A stretch of DNA of 64,000 nucleotides from Allobosea robiniae (GCF_900102525.1 NZ_FNBZ01000002.1:558001-622000), one strand, 5' to 3'; counted from the stretch's first letter, positions 37,732 through 46,830 are shown. Translations and numbers: made by a program. Notes: generated from the letters alone by a model not told the origin.

Positions 37732-38913
37732 TCAGGCCGTGTCTTGCCAGTCGTAGAGCCAACCATAGCGGTTGCGCAGGCCGTTCGGCCCGAGCCGTTT
37801 CAGCGCGAAATCGCGGGCAATGCTGAGCGGCCAGCCCATATGGTAGTTGCGGCCATTGCCCCGGCTTTCCTCCTGCACACGAGCGACACGCTGGGCGCGG
37901 GTCTTGGCATAGGCAGCGAAGGCTGCGGGCACGCCGGGGGCGCCATCGCGACTGAGCGTCTCGGCGAGCAGGCGGGCGAGCACGGCGGCATCCTCGATGG
38001 CGAGCGACGCTCCCTGCGCAAGGAAGGGCAGGATCGGGTGGGCGGCATCGCCGATCAGCGCGATCCGGCCCTTGGCCATGGCGGCCGGCTTGCGATCGAA
38101 CAGCGACCAGACCTGCCAGCCTTCCGCGGCACCGGTGAGATCGCGTAAGGCCTGGGAAGCGCCGGCGAGATGATCGGTTACGATGGTGTGGTCGCCTTCG
38201 CGGGACCAGCCCTCGCGGGCTTCCTTCGCCTGTCGGACGACGACGAGGTTGATCTCCCGGCCCGCGGCAACGGGGTAATGCACTGCGTGGCGGCCGGAGC
38301 CCATATGCAGTGTCACGCGCGGCTTGTCGCCAGCACGAGCCGGCACGACGGCGCGCCAGGCTTCGTAACCGGTGAAGACCGGCGGCGAGGCGTCGCCGGT
38401 GAGATCGCGCACGCGTGACCACAGGCCGTCGGCGCCGATCAGCCCAAGGGCGGAGAGCGTCCCACCGACGGCGTCGCGCGCGGCGAGCCCGATCGTGACG
38501 CCGTCCCCATCCTGGCTGACCTCGTCCACGCTGCGGCCGACCATCAGGCGGATATTCGGCATGGCGCGGGCGGCGTCGAGCAGCACGGTATGGAGGTCGT
38601 TGCGCTTCATCATGCGGAACGGCGTCGGCATGCGCTCGGGGCTGGAGGGCATCTCCAGCACCTGCGAGCCATCGGCCCAGCGCCGGATCATCAGCCCGTG
38701 CGAGGTTACGCTGATGCGCTTCAGCGGCAGGGCGAGGTCGAGCGCATCGAGCACGCGGCCGGAATTGGAGGTGACCTGCAGGCCGGCCCCGGTCTCGCCG
38801 AAGCCGGTGCGCTTCTCGACGACGGTCGCTGCGATGCCGCGCCGTGCCAGCGACAGGGCCATGGTCAGGCCGCCGATGCCGGCGCCGGCGATGACGAAAT
38901 GAGGAGCGGACAC
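37732..38913 (-). CDS. FAD-dependent aromatic monooxygenase (salicylate/3-hydroxybenzoate hydroxylase type)
   Basis: A 393-residue class A flavin monooxygenase. The N-terminal FAD motif is IAGAGIGGLTMALSLARRG, the middle NADPH/FAD motif is LIGADGLWSRVRD, and the ribityl-binding motif is GRIALIGDAAHPILPFLAQGAS. Such enzymes hydroxylate aromatic acids such as salicylate. No ring-cleavage genes lie nearby, so the substrate is uncertain. The start codon is GTG. An in-frame ATG is not available close by. Confidence 0.9.
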   Translation of the reverse strand: MSAPHFVIAGAGIGGLTMALSLARRGIAATVVEKRTGFGETGAGLQVTSNSGRVLDALDLALPLKRISVTSHGLMIRRWADGSQVLEMPSSPERMPTPFRMMKRNDLHTVLLDAARAMPNIRLMVGRSVDEVSQDGDGVTIGLAARDAVGGTLSALGLIGADGLWSRVRDLTGDASPPVFTGYEAWRAVVPARAGDKPRVTLHMGSGRHAVHYPVAAGREINLVVVRQAKEAREGWSREGDHTIVTDHLAGASQALRDLTGAAEGWQVWSLFDRKPAAMAKGRIALIGDAAHPILPFLAQGASLAIEDAAVLARLLAETLSRDGAPGVPAAFAAYAKTRAQRVARVQEESRGNGRNYHMGWPLSIARDFALKRLGPNGLRNRYGWLYDWQDTA

Positions 38914-38996
38914 GGGATCGGACGCCTTCGATGGTGGTGCTGGAAGACGCGGTGCGAGTGCCCCTCAGAACCCGAACCACCAGTGGAGTGTTTGGC

Positions 38997-39248
38997 TCAG
39001 GCCGCCTTGGCCGAATCCGTATAGGCGCATTCCGGCGGGATGCAGGCGGCGCCCTTCAGCGACGGCTCGTATTTGAACAGCGTCGAGCAGTAGGGGCAGA
39101 CGATCTCGTGGTCCGCGCCCATGTCGAGGAAGACATGCGGATGGTCGAAGGGCGGCTTGGCGCCGATGCACATGAACTCGTGCGCGCCGACCTGGATGAC
39201 GGGGACGCCGGGGTCGTTGTGGAAATGCGGGATGCCGGTCGCGGCCAT
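38997..39248 (-). CDS. Zinc-finger (zf-CHCC/NDUFS6-like) protein
   Basis: An 83-residue protein with the zf-CHCC pattern: CIGAKPPFDHPHVFLDMG, then EIVCPYCSTLFKYE, giving Cys, His and a CxxC pair for zinc. Mitochondrial NDUFS6 is a related complex I accessory subunit. Alphaproteobacterial versions are widespread and probably play a similar role. It is likely transcribed separately from the monooxygenase downstream. Confidence 0.9.
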   Translation of the reverse strand: MAATGIPHFHNDPGVPVIQVGAHEFMCIGAKPPFDHPHVFLDMGADHEIVCPYCSTLFKYEPSLKGAACIPPECAYTDSAKAA

Positions 39249-39327
39249 GGTCGTCGCTCTTCGAAAGGCTGGAATTGCGGCGCAACCTATCGCGTGAGTC
39301 CGCCGGGCGCCAGTGCGCTGTTTCGCA

Positions 39328-40293
39328 TCAGCGCCCGTCGCGAAGGCAACCCTGGGCGAGTTCGGTCATCCGGGTGCTTTCCTGCGGCGAGAGCAGGTTG
39401 TCGAGCGCCTTCTGCCAGAGCTTCTCGCGCTTGAGCCCTTCGACGGTGCAGGCGCAGACCATCCGGCAGACCTGCTCGGGGGCATTTGGGCCGGCGCAGC
39501 TGCGCTGGCAATCGGTCCGGAAGGCACGCTCTTCCGGCGAGGGCGGGGCGATGACCTGTGTTGCCAGCATCAGTGCGCCGATGAAGAGCGGCTGGTGGAC
39601 GAGATAGACCAGCAGGCTGTGGCGCCCGCCCCACGCGACGATTCGGGTCGCCTTGCTGCCGGGGCGCCAGCCAGCGAGCGCCGTGCCGGCGAGGCGCGGC
39701 AGGATGAGGCGGGCCAGCACGATCCCGCTCAACACGCAGCCGAACCAGGGGAACACCGGCACGAAATCGGCCGTGTGGATTTCCGCGCGGGAGAAGCCGA
39801 TCCAGGCCGCCCAAGGCTGGTCGAGCAGCGGATGGGCGACGAAGGAAGGCAACGCAAAGGCGACTGCCGCAGCGAGCGCGACGACGATGGTCGGCAGGCG
39901 CAGGAAGGGCAGGGCGAGCAGGCTCGCGACCGCGACATGGTGTAGGATGCCGAAGAAGATGAACTCTCCCGGCATGAACCGCCAGGTGCCGAGCGTGACC
40001 AGCGCGGCCGCGCCCGCGACCATGGCGAGGCGCTTGAGATAAGCCGTGCTGTCGAAGCCCTTGCGCGTCGCGAGGACGAGGCTGAAACCGACGATGGCGA
40101 GGAAGGTGCCGGCGATACCGCGCGCGAACAGCCGCCAACCCGGCTCGGCGACGATATCGGTCTCGATCAGCCGAAAACTCGAGAGATCATAGGCGAAATG
40201 GTAGACGAACATGGCCAGTAGCGCGACGCCGCGGGCGATGTCGACGATGGCAAGACGTGACGATTCGCGAATGGCGGGCTGGGTCATGTTCAT
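39328..40293 (-). CDS. DUF1624 (heparan-alpha-glucosaminide N-acetyltransferase-like) membrane protein
   Basis: A 321-residue integral membrane protein. It starts with the family motif RLAIVDIARGVALLAMFVYHFAYDLS and contains about seven hydrophobic segments, then WGGRHSLLVYLVHQPLFIG. The family includes acyltransferases acting across the membrane. The C-terminal tail after the last helix is cysteine-containing (DCQRSCAGPNAPEQVC, VCACTVEGLKREK), unusual enough to suggest a metal or disulfide module. It is divergent from the alpha/beta hydrolase gene. Confidence 0.86.
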   Translation of the reverse strand: MNMTQPAIRESSRLAIVDIARGVALLAMFVYHFAYDLSSFRLIETDIVAEPGWRLFARGIAGTFLAIVGFSLVLATRKGFDSTAYLKRLAMVAGAAALVTLGTWRFMPGEFIFFGILHHVAVASLLALPFLRLPTIVVALAAAVAFALPSFVAHPLLDQPWAAWIGFSRAEIHTADFVPVFPWFGCVLSGIVLARLILPRLAGTALAGWRPGSKATRIVAWGGRHSLLVYLVHQPLFIGALMLATQVIAPPSPEERAFRTDCQRSCAGPNAPEQVCRMVCACTVEGLKREKLWQKALDNLLSPQESTRMTELAQGCLRDGR

Positions 40294-40409
40294 CGTTCAT
40301 CATGGCGGGCGCTCATAAGCAAGCCGCACCATGGCGGGTACACAAACCGGCTCGACCGTGGCAGGGAAAGAGCACCGTTCCAATCGTCCGAGCTGGACCC
40401 AAGACCCGC

Positions 40410-41177
40410 ATGCAGAGCTTTTCTTCCGACGGCGTGAAGATCGCCTTCATCGACATGGCGCCGACCAGCGACGAGCCGAAGCACCGCACCGTCGTGCTCG
40501 TCCATGGTTTCGCCTCCTCGCACATCATCAACTGGGTCAATACCCAGTGGACGAAGGCGCTGACCCATGCCGGCTATCGCGTCGTCGCGCTCGACGATCG
40601 CGGCCATGGCCAGAGCGAGAAGCTCTACGATCCCGCCGCCTATTTCTCGCAGATCATGGCCGAGGATGTGCGCCGATTGATGGACCATCTCGACATCCCG
40701 CGGGCGGCGGTGATGGGCTATTCGATGGGCGCGCGGATCTCGGCGCATCTGGCGCTGGCGCATCCGCGACGGCTGGAGGCATTGCTGCTCGGCGGGCTCG
40801 GCATCCATCTGGTCGAAGGCGTCGGCCTGCCGCTCGGCATCGCCGATGCGATGGAGGCGCCCTCGCTCGATGGGCTGACCGACCCGATGCAGCGGATGTT
40901 CCGCGCCTTCGCCGAGCAGACCAGGAGCGATCTCAAGGCGCTGGCCGCCTGCATCCGCGGCTCGCGCCAGACGCTGACTGCCGAACAGGTTGGCCAGATT
41001 TCGATGCCGACGCTGATCAGCGTGGGAACAAAGGACGATGTGTCCGGCTCCGGCCCGGAACTGGCGAAGCTCATTCCCGGCGCCGAGGCCTTCGACATCA
41101 TCGGGCGCGACCATAACCTCGCGGTCGGCGACAAGAGCCACAAGCAGGCTGTCCTCGACTTCCTCGCGCGTTTGTGA
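40410..41177 (+). CDS. Alpha/beta hydrolase
   Basis: A 255-residue alpha/beta hydrolase. The oxyanion motif is VLVHGFASSHIINW, the nucleophile elbow GYSMGARIS gives the catalytic serine, and GRDHNLAVGD near the end supplies the histidine. The acid is probably the aspartate in VGTKDDVSG. The substrate is unknown. The start MQSFSSDGVK was chosen because family similarity begins there. An in-frame extension to 40257 is low-complexity and overlaps the neighbouring promoter. Confidence 0.9.
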   Translation: MQSFSSDGVKIAFIDMAPTSDEPKHRTVVLVHGFASSHIINWVNTQWTKALTHAGYRVVALDDRGHGQSEKLYDPAAYFSQIMAEDVRRLMDHLDIPRAAVMGYSMGARISAHLALAHPRRLEALLLGGLGIHLVEGVGLPLGIADAMEAPSLDGLTDPMQRMFRAFAEQTRSDLKALAACIRGSRQTLTAEQVGQISMPTLISVGTKDDVSGSGPELAKLIPGAEAFDIIGRDHNLAVGDKSHKQAVLDFLARL

Positions 41178-41364
41178 GAATCTCGCGAATGAATAGAGGC
41201 AAACCGGAAAAGCGGGCGACGCCAATGTGTTGTCGATCTTCCCTGAAATTCTGATTCCGCTGTCTCGCTTTTCGATTCAACACCGGTCCGGCCTGAGCTT
41301 TTGATGCGGATGCCTGCTTTGGGTAGGCTGTCCTTCCGCCGACCAGCATTTCCGGAGAATGACT

Positions 41365-42213
41365 ATGCCGTCAGGGCGCTCCGCCGTGGAAGCACGTGAC
41401 TTCGCCACCGGACTCGACCGGGTCGATCCCGTCTGGACCCGCTTGTGCACTGAAGCGGAAACGGCCGTCGCCGGCGAGCCGGCGCTCGGCACGCTGATCG
41501 TCGCGTCTGTCCTCAACCAGCCGAGCTTCGAGGCCGCCGTCGCCCATCGCGTCGCGGCACGGCTCGGCCACCCCGCCGTGACCGCAGACCTGATCGAGCA
41601 GGGTTTCGCCGAGGCGATGGCCAGCGACGAGACGATCGGCGCCGGCATGCGTGCCGACGTGATGGCCGTGCTCGACCGCGATCCGGCCTGCTACCGAGTG
41701 CTCGAACCGGTGCTGTTCTTCAAGGGCTTCCATGCGCTGCAATGCCACCGCCTGGCGCATTGGCTCTGGAAGCAGGATCGGCGCGATTTCGCGCTCTATC
41801 TGCAGGCGCGTTCCTCCGAGGTGTTCCAGACCGACATCAACCCGGCGGCGCGGATCGGCAAGGGCATCTTCCTCGACCATGCGACGGGGCTTGTCGTCGG
41901 CGAGACCGCGGTTATCGAGGACGACGTCTCGATGCTGCACGGCGTCACGCTGGGCGGCACCGGCAAGCAGGGCGGCGATCGCCACCCGAAGATCCGCAAG
42001 GGTGTGCTGATCGGCGCCGGCGCCAAGATCCTCGGCAATATCGAGGTCGGCCAATGCAGCCGCGTCGCGGCCGGCTCGGTCGTGCTCCAGCCGGTGCCAC
42101 GCAACAAGACTGTTGCGGGCGTGCCGGCGAAGGTCGTCGGGGAGGCCGGCTGTGCCGAGCCCTCGCGCTCGATGGACCAGACGCTCGCCGGCGATTGCGG
42201 CGCCTATATCTGA
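41365..42213 (+). CDS. cysE: Serine O-acetyltransferase
   Basis: A 282-residue enzyme catalysing L-serine + acetyl-CoA to O-acetylserine, the first step of cysteine synthesis. The N-terminal helical domain (LNQPSFEAAVAHRVAARLGHP) is followed by a left-handed beta-helix with FFKGFHALQCHRLAHWLW, SEVFQTDINPAARIGKGIFLDHATG and GVTLGGTGKQGGDRHPKI. The ATG was chosen because GGAG lies 7 bases upstream. The ATG two codons earlier is too close. It ends by overlapping the LysR gene's stop by 10 bases, convergently. Confidence 0.95.
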   Translation: MPSGRSAVEARDFATGLDRVDPVWTRLCTEAETAVAGEPALGTLIVASVLNQPSFEAAVAHRVAARLGHPAVTADLIEQGFAEAMASDETIGAGMRADVMAVLDRDPACYRVLEPVLFFKGFHALQCHRLAHWLWKQDRRDFALYLQARSSEVFQTDINPAARIGKGIFLDHATGLVVGETAVIEDDVSMLHGVTLGGTGKQGGDRHPKIRKGVLIGAGAKILGNIEVGQCSRVAAGSVVLQPVPRNKTVAGVPAKVVGEAGCAEPSRSMDQTLAGDCGAYI

Positions 42214-43109
42214 CGCGCTCGGCCGGCAGAGCCGGCGAGCCAGCCCATGATCTCGGCCCGGCGCGGATGTGCGCCGGCAGCCGTGGCCGCCGCGAGTGTC
42301 AATCGATCGACCGTCGGCATGGCCTGCGGGAACGGCGCGACGAGCCTGCCCGCGGCGAGATGGCCCCCGACGAGGCTCATCCGCCCCATCAGCACGCCTG
42401 AGCCCGACAGGCAGGCATCGAGCGCCAGGCTGTAGAGCGAGAAGGCCGGGCCGCGGCTTGGGTCGACCTTGGTGCCGGGCGCGGCGAAGGCGAGCCAGCG
42501 TGCCCAGTCGCTGCGCCAGACCGCATCATGCAGCAGCGTCTGCGCGGCGAGATCGGCGGGTGTCGTGAGCTTCGTGGCGAGCGCAGGTATGCAGACCGGC
42601 AGGATCGCGTCGGCATCGAACTGGAGTCCGCCATTTTGCGGTGCGGCCTCCCGATAGAACAGCGAGAGATCGTAGGGATCGCGCTGCGGATCGGGCGGTT
42701 CCTCCATCGCCGAGATCGATATCTGCAAATCTGGAAATGCGGCCCGCATCGCCGGCAGGCGCGGCGAGAGCCAGAGCTGCGCGAGGCAGGGCAGGGCGGC
42801 GATGGCGAGCGGCCGGTGCGGCTGGGCATCGCGCAGCGCCTGCACCGCCTGTCCCAGCATGTCGAAGCCGCGCGTCAGGCGGGGCAGGGCCTCGCGTGCC
42901 GCCTCGGTCAGGGCGACGCCCTGCGGCAGGCGGCGGAAGACGGCGAAGCCCAATGCCGCTTCGAGCTGCCGGATCTGCTGGGTGACGGCGCCGGCCGTGA
43001 CGCCGATCTCGTCGGCGGCCTTGGCGAAGCTTTCCAGCCGCGCCGCAGCCTCGAAGGCACGCAGCGCATTGAGTGAAGGCAGGCGCGGGCGCGGCGGCTT
43101 GACCGGCAA
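42204..43109 (-). CDS. LysR-family transcriptional regulator (GcvA-like)
   Basis: A 301-residue LysR regulator. The N-terminal winged helix-turn-helix is LPSLNALRAFEAAARLESFAKAADEIGVTAGAVTQQIRQLE, and an effector-binding domain follows (LAIAALPCLAQLWLSPRLPAMRAAFPDLQ). I chose a TTG start because GGAG precedes it by 7 bases. No ATG exists near the domain, and a far longer in-frame reading to 44150 is a shadow of the SHMT-like gene. It is divergent from the SHMT-like gene, which is its most likely target. Confidence 0.9.
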   Translation of the reverse strand: MPVKPPRPRLPSLNALRAFEAAARLESFAKAADEIGVTAGAVTQQIRQLEAALGFAVFRRLPQGVALTEAAREALPRLTRGFDMLGQAVQALRDAQPHRPLAIAALPCLAQLWLSPRLPAMRAAFPDLQISISAMEEPPDPQRDPYDLSLFYREAAPQNGGLQFDADAILPVCIPALATKLTTPADLAAQTLLHDAVWRSDWARWLAFAAPGTKVDPSRGPAFSLYSLALDACLSGSGVLMGRMSLVGGHLAAGRLVAPFPQAMPTVDRLTLAAATAAGAHPRRAEIMGWLAGSAGRARQI

Positions 43110-43235
43110 GGCGAAACTCCAGGTCGAGGCTGAGAATTCCTCAGCCTGCGAGCGATGAATACTCGTTTGCGCACGGGCCGGCAAACCGCTGTTATGGCGG
43201 CACTGCGGGATTGGGCGGTTCGGGAGACAGGCGAG

Positions 43236-44558
43236 ATGACGGCACTGGGCAGGCGCGATTGGGTTCCGCAAGCGAGCGAGGATTACGTGCTCAAGATTGC
43301 GGGCGAGACGGCAAGCCAGCCGCTCGATGCGATCGCGGCGCGGATCGATGCGCTGGCGACCGAGAACCGGACGATCCATGAGCGCGACTGCGTCAACCTC
43401 AACCCGGCGACGAATGTCATGAATCCGAAGGCCGAGGCGCTGCTCTCGGCGGGGATCGGGGCGCGGCCCTCGCTCGGCTATCCCGGCGACAAATACGAGA
43501 TGGGGCTTGAGGCGATCGAGCAGATCGAGATCATCGCCGCCGAGCTCGCCGCCGAGGTGTTCGGCGCGAAATATGCCGAAATCCGCGTGCCCTCCGGCGC
43601 CATCGCCAATCTCTACGCCTTCATGATCGCGGCCAAGGCCGGCGACTGCATCATCGCGCCGCCCGGCGAGATCGGCGGGCATGTCACCCATCACGGCGCC
43701 GGCGCGGCCGGGCTCTACGGCATCGTCACGCATCCCGCGCCGATCGATCCGGTCCGTTACACCGTCGATGTCGAGAAGCTCCGCGCCGACGCATTGCGCC
43801 TGCGTCCGAAGCTGATCTCGATCGGCGGCAGCCTCAACCTGTTCCGGCATCCGATCCGCGAGATTCGGGCCATCGCCGACGAGATCGGCGCGATCGTGCT
43901 GTTCGACGCGGCGCATATGTCCGGCATGATCGCTGGCCATGGCTGGCAGCAGCCCTTGGAGGAGGGCGCCCATCTCATGACGATGAGCACCTATAAGAGC
44001 CTCGGCGGCCCGCCCTCCGGCCTGATCGTGACCAACGATGCCGAGATCGCCAAAAAACTCGACGCCATTGCCTATCCCGGCCTCACCGCCAATTTCGACG
44101 CGGCAAAATCGGCTTCGCTCGCCGTTTCGCTGCTCGACTGGAAGGCGCATGGCCGCGCCTATGCGCAGGAGATGGCAAAGACGGCCAAGGCTTTGGCCGA
44201 GGCGCTGTCAGAGCGGCAGGTGCCGGTCTTCGCCCGCGACCGGGGCATGACGACCTCGCATCAGTTCGCGATCGAGGCTGCTGCTTACGGTGGCGGGCAG
44301 GCGGCGGCGAAGAAGCTGCGCATGGTCAACATCCTCTCCTGCGGCATCGGCCTGCCGTTGCCCGCGGTCGAGGGCGATGTGAACGGGCTTAGGCTCGGCA
44401 CGCCGGAGATCGTCCGCTTCGGCATGAATGCGGCGGATATGCCGGAACTTGCGGGTTATATCGCGGAAGGGCTGAACGGCTCGCGCCCGGCCGAAGCCGT
44501 GGCGAAGGACGTCACGGCCTTCCGCGGGCGGTTCCGCAATCTGCATTTCATGCGCTAG
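43236..44558 (+). CDS. SHMT-family PLP enzyme (serine hydroxymethyltransferase paralogue, possibly alpha-methylserine type)
   Basis: A 440-residue fold-type I PLP enzyme. It has ENRTIHERDCVNLNPATNVMNPKAEA, the GYPGDKYEMGLEAIEQIE segment replacing the GYPGRRYYGGCE of normal SHMT, and the PLP lysine in MSTYKSLGGPPSG. The divergence suggests a paralogue rather than housekeeping GlyA, for example an alpha-methylserine aldolase or hydroxymethyltransferase. Those activities are known from related bacteria. A gcvA-like LysR gene is divergent, implying regulation by an amino acid. Its stop overlaps the stop of the next, convergent gene. Confidence 0.88.
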   Translation: MTALGRRDWVPQASEDYVLKIAGETASQPLDAIAARIDALATENRTIHERDCVNLNPATNVMNPKAEALLSAGIGARPSLGYPGDKYEMGLEAIEQIEIIAAELAAEVFGAKYAEIRVPSGAIANLYAFMIAAKAGDCIIAPPGEIGGHVTHHGAGAAGLYGIVTHPAPIDPVRYTVDVEKLRADALRLRPKLISIGGSLNLFRHPIREIRAIADEIGAIVLFDAAHMSGMIAGHGWQQPLEEGAHLMTMSTYKSLGGPPSGLIVTNDAEIAKKLDAIAYPGLTANFDAAKSASLAVSLLDWKAHGRAYAQEMAKTAKALAEALSERQVPVFARDRGMTTSHQFAIEAAAYGGGQAAAKKLRMVNILSCGIGLPLPAVEGDVNGLRLGTPEIVRFGMNAADMPELAGYIAEGLNGSRPAEAVAKDVTAFRGRFRNLHFMR

Positions 44559-44893
44559 GAATCGTTGCCCGGCGCAAAGAAGCAGAGCAATTCGCCGGAA
44601 TCATCGATGCAGAGATGCCAGCGGCCGTCCGGCGATGGCTTGGCCTTGTCCTGCGGGATTTCGAGCCGCAGCGGCTGCTTGCGCTCGCTCGACCACATCG
44701 GATGCTTGCCGGGCGCGATCGTGACGACGAAGCCGCCGGTGACTTCCTGCACAGCTTCCGCCTCGATCGGGGAGCAGTCGGAATCGAGGCAGCAATAGAA
44801 CGGATAATCCCAGCCGCTCGGCGCCTGATGGGCGAGCGCGACCGTCGCTCCCGAAACCAGGACAGCAGCGATCATCGAGGCAAGAACACGCAT
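44555..44893 (-). CDS. Small secreted cysteine-containing protein, hypothetical
   Basis: A 112-residue protein with a clear signal peptide (MRVLASMIAAVLVSGATVALAHQ). The mature part has paired cysteines (FYCCLDSDCSPI), a basic KHPMWSSERKQPLRLEIP region, and a CIDDSGELLCFFAPG end. Similar proteins are common in Hyphomicrobiales without known function. Four or more cysteines suggest disulfides in the periplasm. A GAGGG ribosome site supports this ATG rather than the longer frame. Confidence 0.83.
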   Translation of the reverse strand: MRVLASMIAAVLVSGATVALAHQAPSGWDYPFYCCLDSDCSPIEAEAVQEVTGGFVVTIAPGKHPMWSSERKQPLRLEIPQDKAKPSPDGRWHLCIDDSGELLCFFAPGNDS

Positions 44894-44951
44894 CGGCCAG
44901 CCCTCGCGATGGAGGCTGCGACCGGAAGGCGGCGAATGCGTGGCGGACGGA

Positions 44952-46328
44952 TTATGCGCCCGTTCCGCCGCCGTAGCGCTCTTCCATTTCGGCGCGCATG
45001 GCGTCCGCGCCGAGCAGGCGTGATCCCGCCATCCTGACCGAGCGAACGTTTGCTCCGTCCCGCTCCAGGGTGACGGTCTCACCAGGACTGTGGAAGCCCG
45101 ACGCGTGGACGATGCGACCTTGATCGGGAGTTTCGACCGCGATCTCGGCGGCGTCGAGGAAGGGCGTCAGCAAAGCCGGAGCGGCGCAGAGCACGCGGTC
45201 GGCGACGGGCACGAGATCGGTCGCGCCCCAGAGCGTCCACCAGCGGCCGGTCCAGTCCTGCGTCTTTGCCGAGGGGGCGCCGCGCTCGGCGAAGGTTTTG
45301 AGGATATGGGCGACGCCGTCGAGCCAGGGATGGGCGAGGCCGTCGGTGGCGTTGGTCAGGACCGAGATCGTCAGATCCTGCTTCGGGAGGATGGCGGTGC
45401 GGGTGATGAAGCCCTGGAAGCCGCCGGAATGGCCGACCCAGCGCCAGTCACCCTCGCCGCCGGAAATCGTGCCGAGGCCGTAATGGCGGCCGAGGCTGGA
45501 TTCGTCGTCCGGCCAGAGCCGGCGGGTCATCTCGCGGCGGCTCTTGGCCGAGAGGATGCTGCGCTCGGCATTTGGCGAGAGCTGCGCGAAATAGCGCGCG
45601 ACGTCGGCGACGGTGCCGACGAAACCGGTGGCGGACGCCATGGCATGGCAGTGATTATCGGCCGGGATGACCGCGCGCCGGCCGAGCAAGTGCCTGCCGC
45701 TATGCCCCTTCGCCATCGGCCGCGGACCCCAGAGCCCGATATCGGGTTTGGTTTCAGTGAGACCGACCTTGGCGACGACTTCGTCGGTGATCCATTCGTT
45801 GTAGCTCTGGCCGGTCACGGCCTCGATGACGAGGCCGAGCAGGGCGAAGCCGTGGTTCGAGTATTTGAAGCGCTGCGAGCTCGGAAGAACCGGCGGCTTC
45901 GCGAGGTCGGCGAGCAGCTCTGCCTTGCTGCAAAAGGGCTTGCGGTCGAGGAACTGACCGGCATCGGGGCCGTCGCGGGTGAGGCCGGCGCTGTTGGAGA
46001 GGACCTGCCCGATCGTGACCTTGGCGATTTCCGGGTGCAGACCGTCTATCAGGCTGCCGACCTCGTCGTCGAGCCGCAGGCGGCCTTCGTCGACGAGGCG
46101 CAGGATGCCGGCCGAGGTGAAACTCTTCGAATGCGAGGCGATGCGGAAGCCGTGGCGCGGCGTCAGAGCTTCGCCGGTCGCGAGGTTCGCGGTGCCGAAG
46201 GCGGCCTCCAGAACGACTTCGCTGCCATCAGCGATCGCAACCGCGCAGCCTGGCTGGTCATGGTGGCGGCGCTGGAAATCGAGCCAGGTCGCGACATAGT
46301 CGAGGGCGGGAGCAAGCCACGGCTTCAT
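44952..46328 (-). CDS. Beta-lactamase-family serine hydrolase
   Basis: A 458-residue class C beta-lactamase/esterase-like protein. The SxxK motif is in RIASHSKSFTS, the tyrosine motif in FKYSNHGFALLG, and WVGHSGGFQGF near residue 340 serves as the third motif. No clear signal peptide is seen. Function: probably a peptidase or esterase. A resistance role is not indicated. An in-frame extension to 46520 was rejected as basic non-domain sequence. It is divergent from the DUF3126 gene. Confidence 0.88.
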   Translation of the reverse strand: MKPWLAPALDYVATWLDFQRRHHDQPGCAVAIADGSEVVLEAAFGTANLATGEALTPRHGFRIASHSKSFTSAGILRLVDEGRLRLDDEVGSLIDGLHPEIAKVTIGQVLSNSAGLTRDGPDAGQFLDRKPFCSKAELLADLAKPPVLPSSQRFKYSNHGFALLGLVIEAVTGQSYNEWITDEVVAKVGLTETKPDIGLWGPRPMAKGHSGRHLLGRRAVIPADNHCHAMASATGFVGTVADVARYFAQLSPNAERSILSAKSRREMTRRLWPDDESSLGRHYGLGTISGGEGDWRWVGHSGGFQGFITRTAILPKQDLTISVLTNATDGLAHPWLDGVAHILKTFAERGAPSAKTQDWTGRWWTLWGATDLVPVADRVLCAAPALLTPFLDAAEIAVETPDQGRIVHASGFHSPGETVTLERDGANVRSVRMAGSRLLGADAMRAEMEERYGGGTGA

Positions 46329-46497
46329 GATCTCAGGTCCGTCACGGTTCCGGAAGAGTGTGAGCATCGCACGATTCCGCCGATGCCGGACAACCACCGG
46401 AAAGGCTGGCCGGCCATGTTTACGGCGGCTGCTTTCGCTTGCCCTTCCCGGCCTGTCGTGGCATCGCTCCCGGCCAATTTCGAAAGGACCCAGGACC

Positions 46498-46710
46498 GTG
46501 GACAAGACCGAACTCGCCAAGCTCGAAGGCTATCTGCGCCGCACCTTCAACAACCATGCGATCAGCGTACGCGCCCGGATGAAGAAGAACGACTCGGCCG
46601 AGGTTTATCTGGGCGAGGAGTTCATCGGCATCATCCATGTCGACGACGAGGATGGCGACCGCTCCTTCAACTTCACCATGGCGATCCTCGACGTCGATCT
46701 CGAGGACTGA
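46498..46710 (+). CDS. DUF3126 family protein
   Basis: A 70-residue protein conserved across alphaproteobacteria. It reads VDKTELAKLEGYLRRTFN, SVRARMKKNDSAEVYLGEEFIGIIHVDDEDGDRSF, then an acidic end. The start is a GTG preceded by AAAGGA. The longer in-frame reading to 46327 is basic and does not belong. Function unknown. A bipartite palindromic repeat follows its stop. Confidence 0.87.
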   Translation: MDKTELAKLEGYLRRTFNNHAISVRARMKKNDSAEVYLGEEFIGIIHVDDEDGDRSFNFTMAILDVDLED

Positions 46711-46719
46711 GACGACGGC

Positions 46720-46823
46720 CGTCAGGCTCGGGCTCGACCCGAGCATCTCGTGACCATGAGGTTCCGGCGCCTCTTGCTACCTGAGATTCTCGGGCCTGCG
46801 CCCTGCTTCGCCCGAGAATGACG
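46720..46823. repeat. Bipartite palindromic repeat, copy 2
   Basis: The first palindrome is GCTCGGG-ctcga-CCCGAGC at 46726-46744, followed by ATCTCG. The second has arms ATTCTCGGG (46786-46794) and CCCGAGAAT (46811-46819). Spacing and order match the copies near 7231 and 59941. It sits in the gap between convergent genes and could work as a transcription end or RNA-stability element. Confidence 0.75.
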
Positions 46824-46830
46824 TGCAATC

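Noticed and set aside
42204-44150. A longer LysR reading of 648 residues
   Set aside because: The extra N-terminal part is antisense to the SHMT-like gene and is not a domain. A TTG with a good ribosome site explains the start.
44952-46328. Antibiotic-resistance beta-lactamase
   Set aside because: The SxxK and YxN motifs place it in the broad serine-hydrolase family. There is no secretion signal or resistance context.
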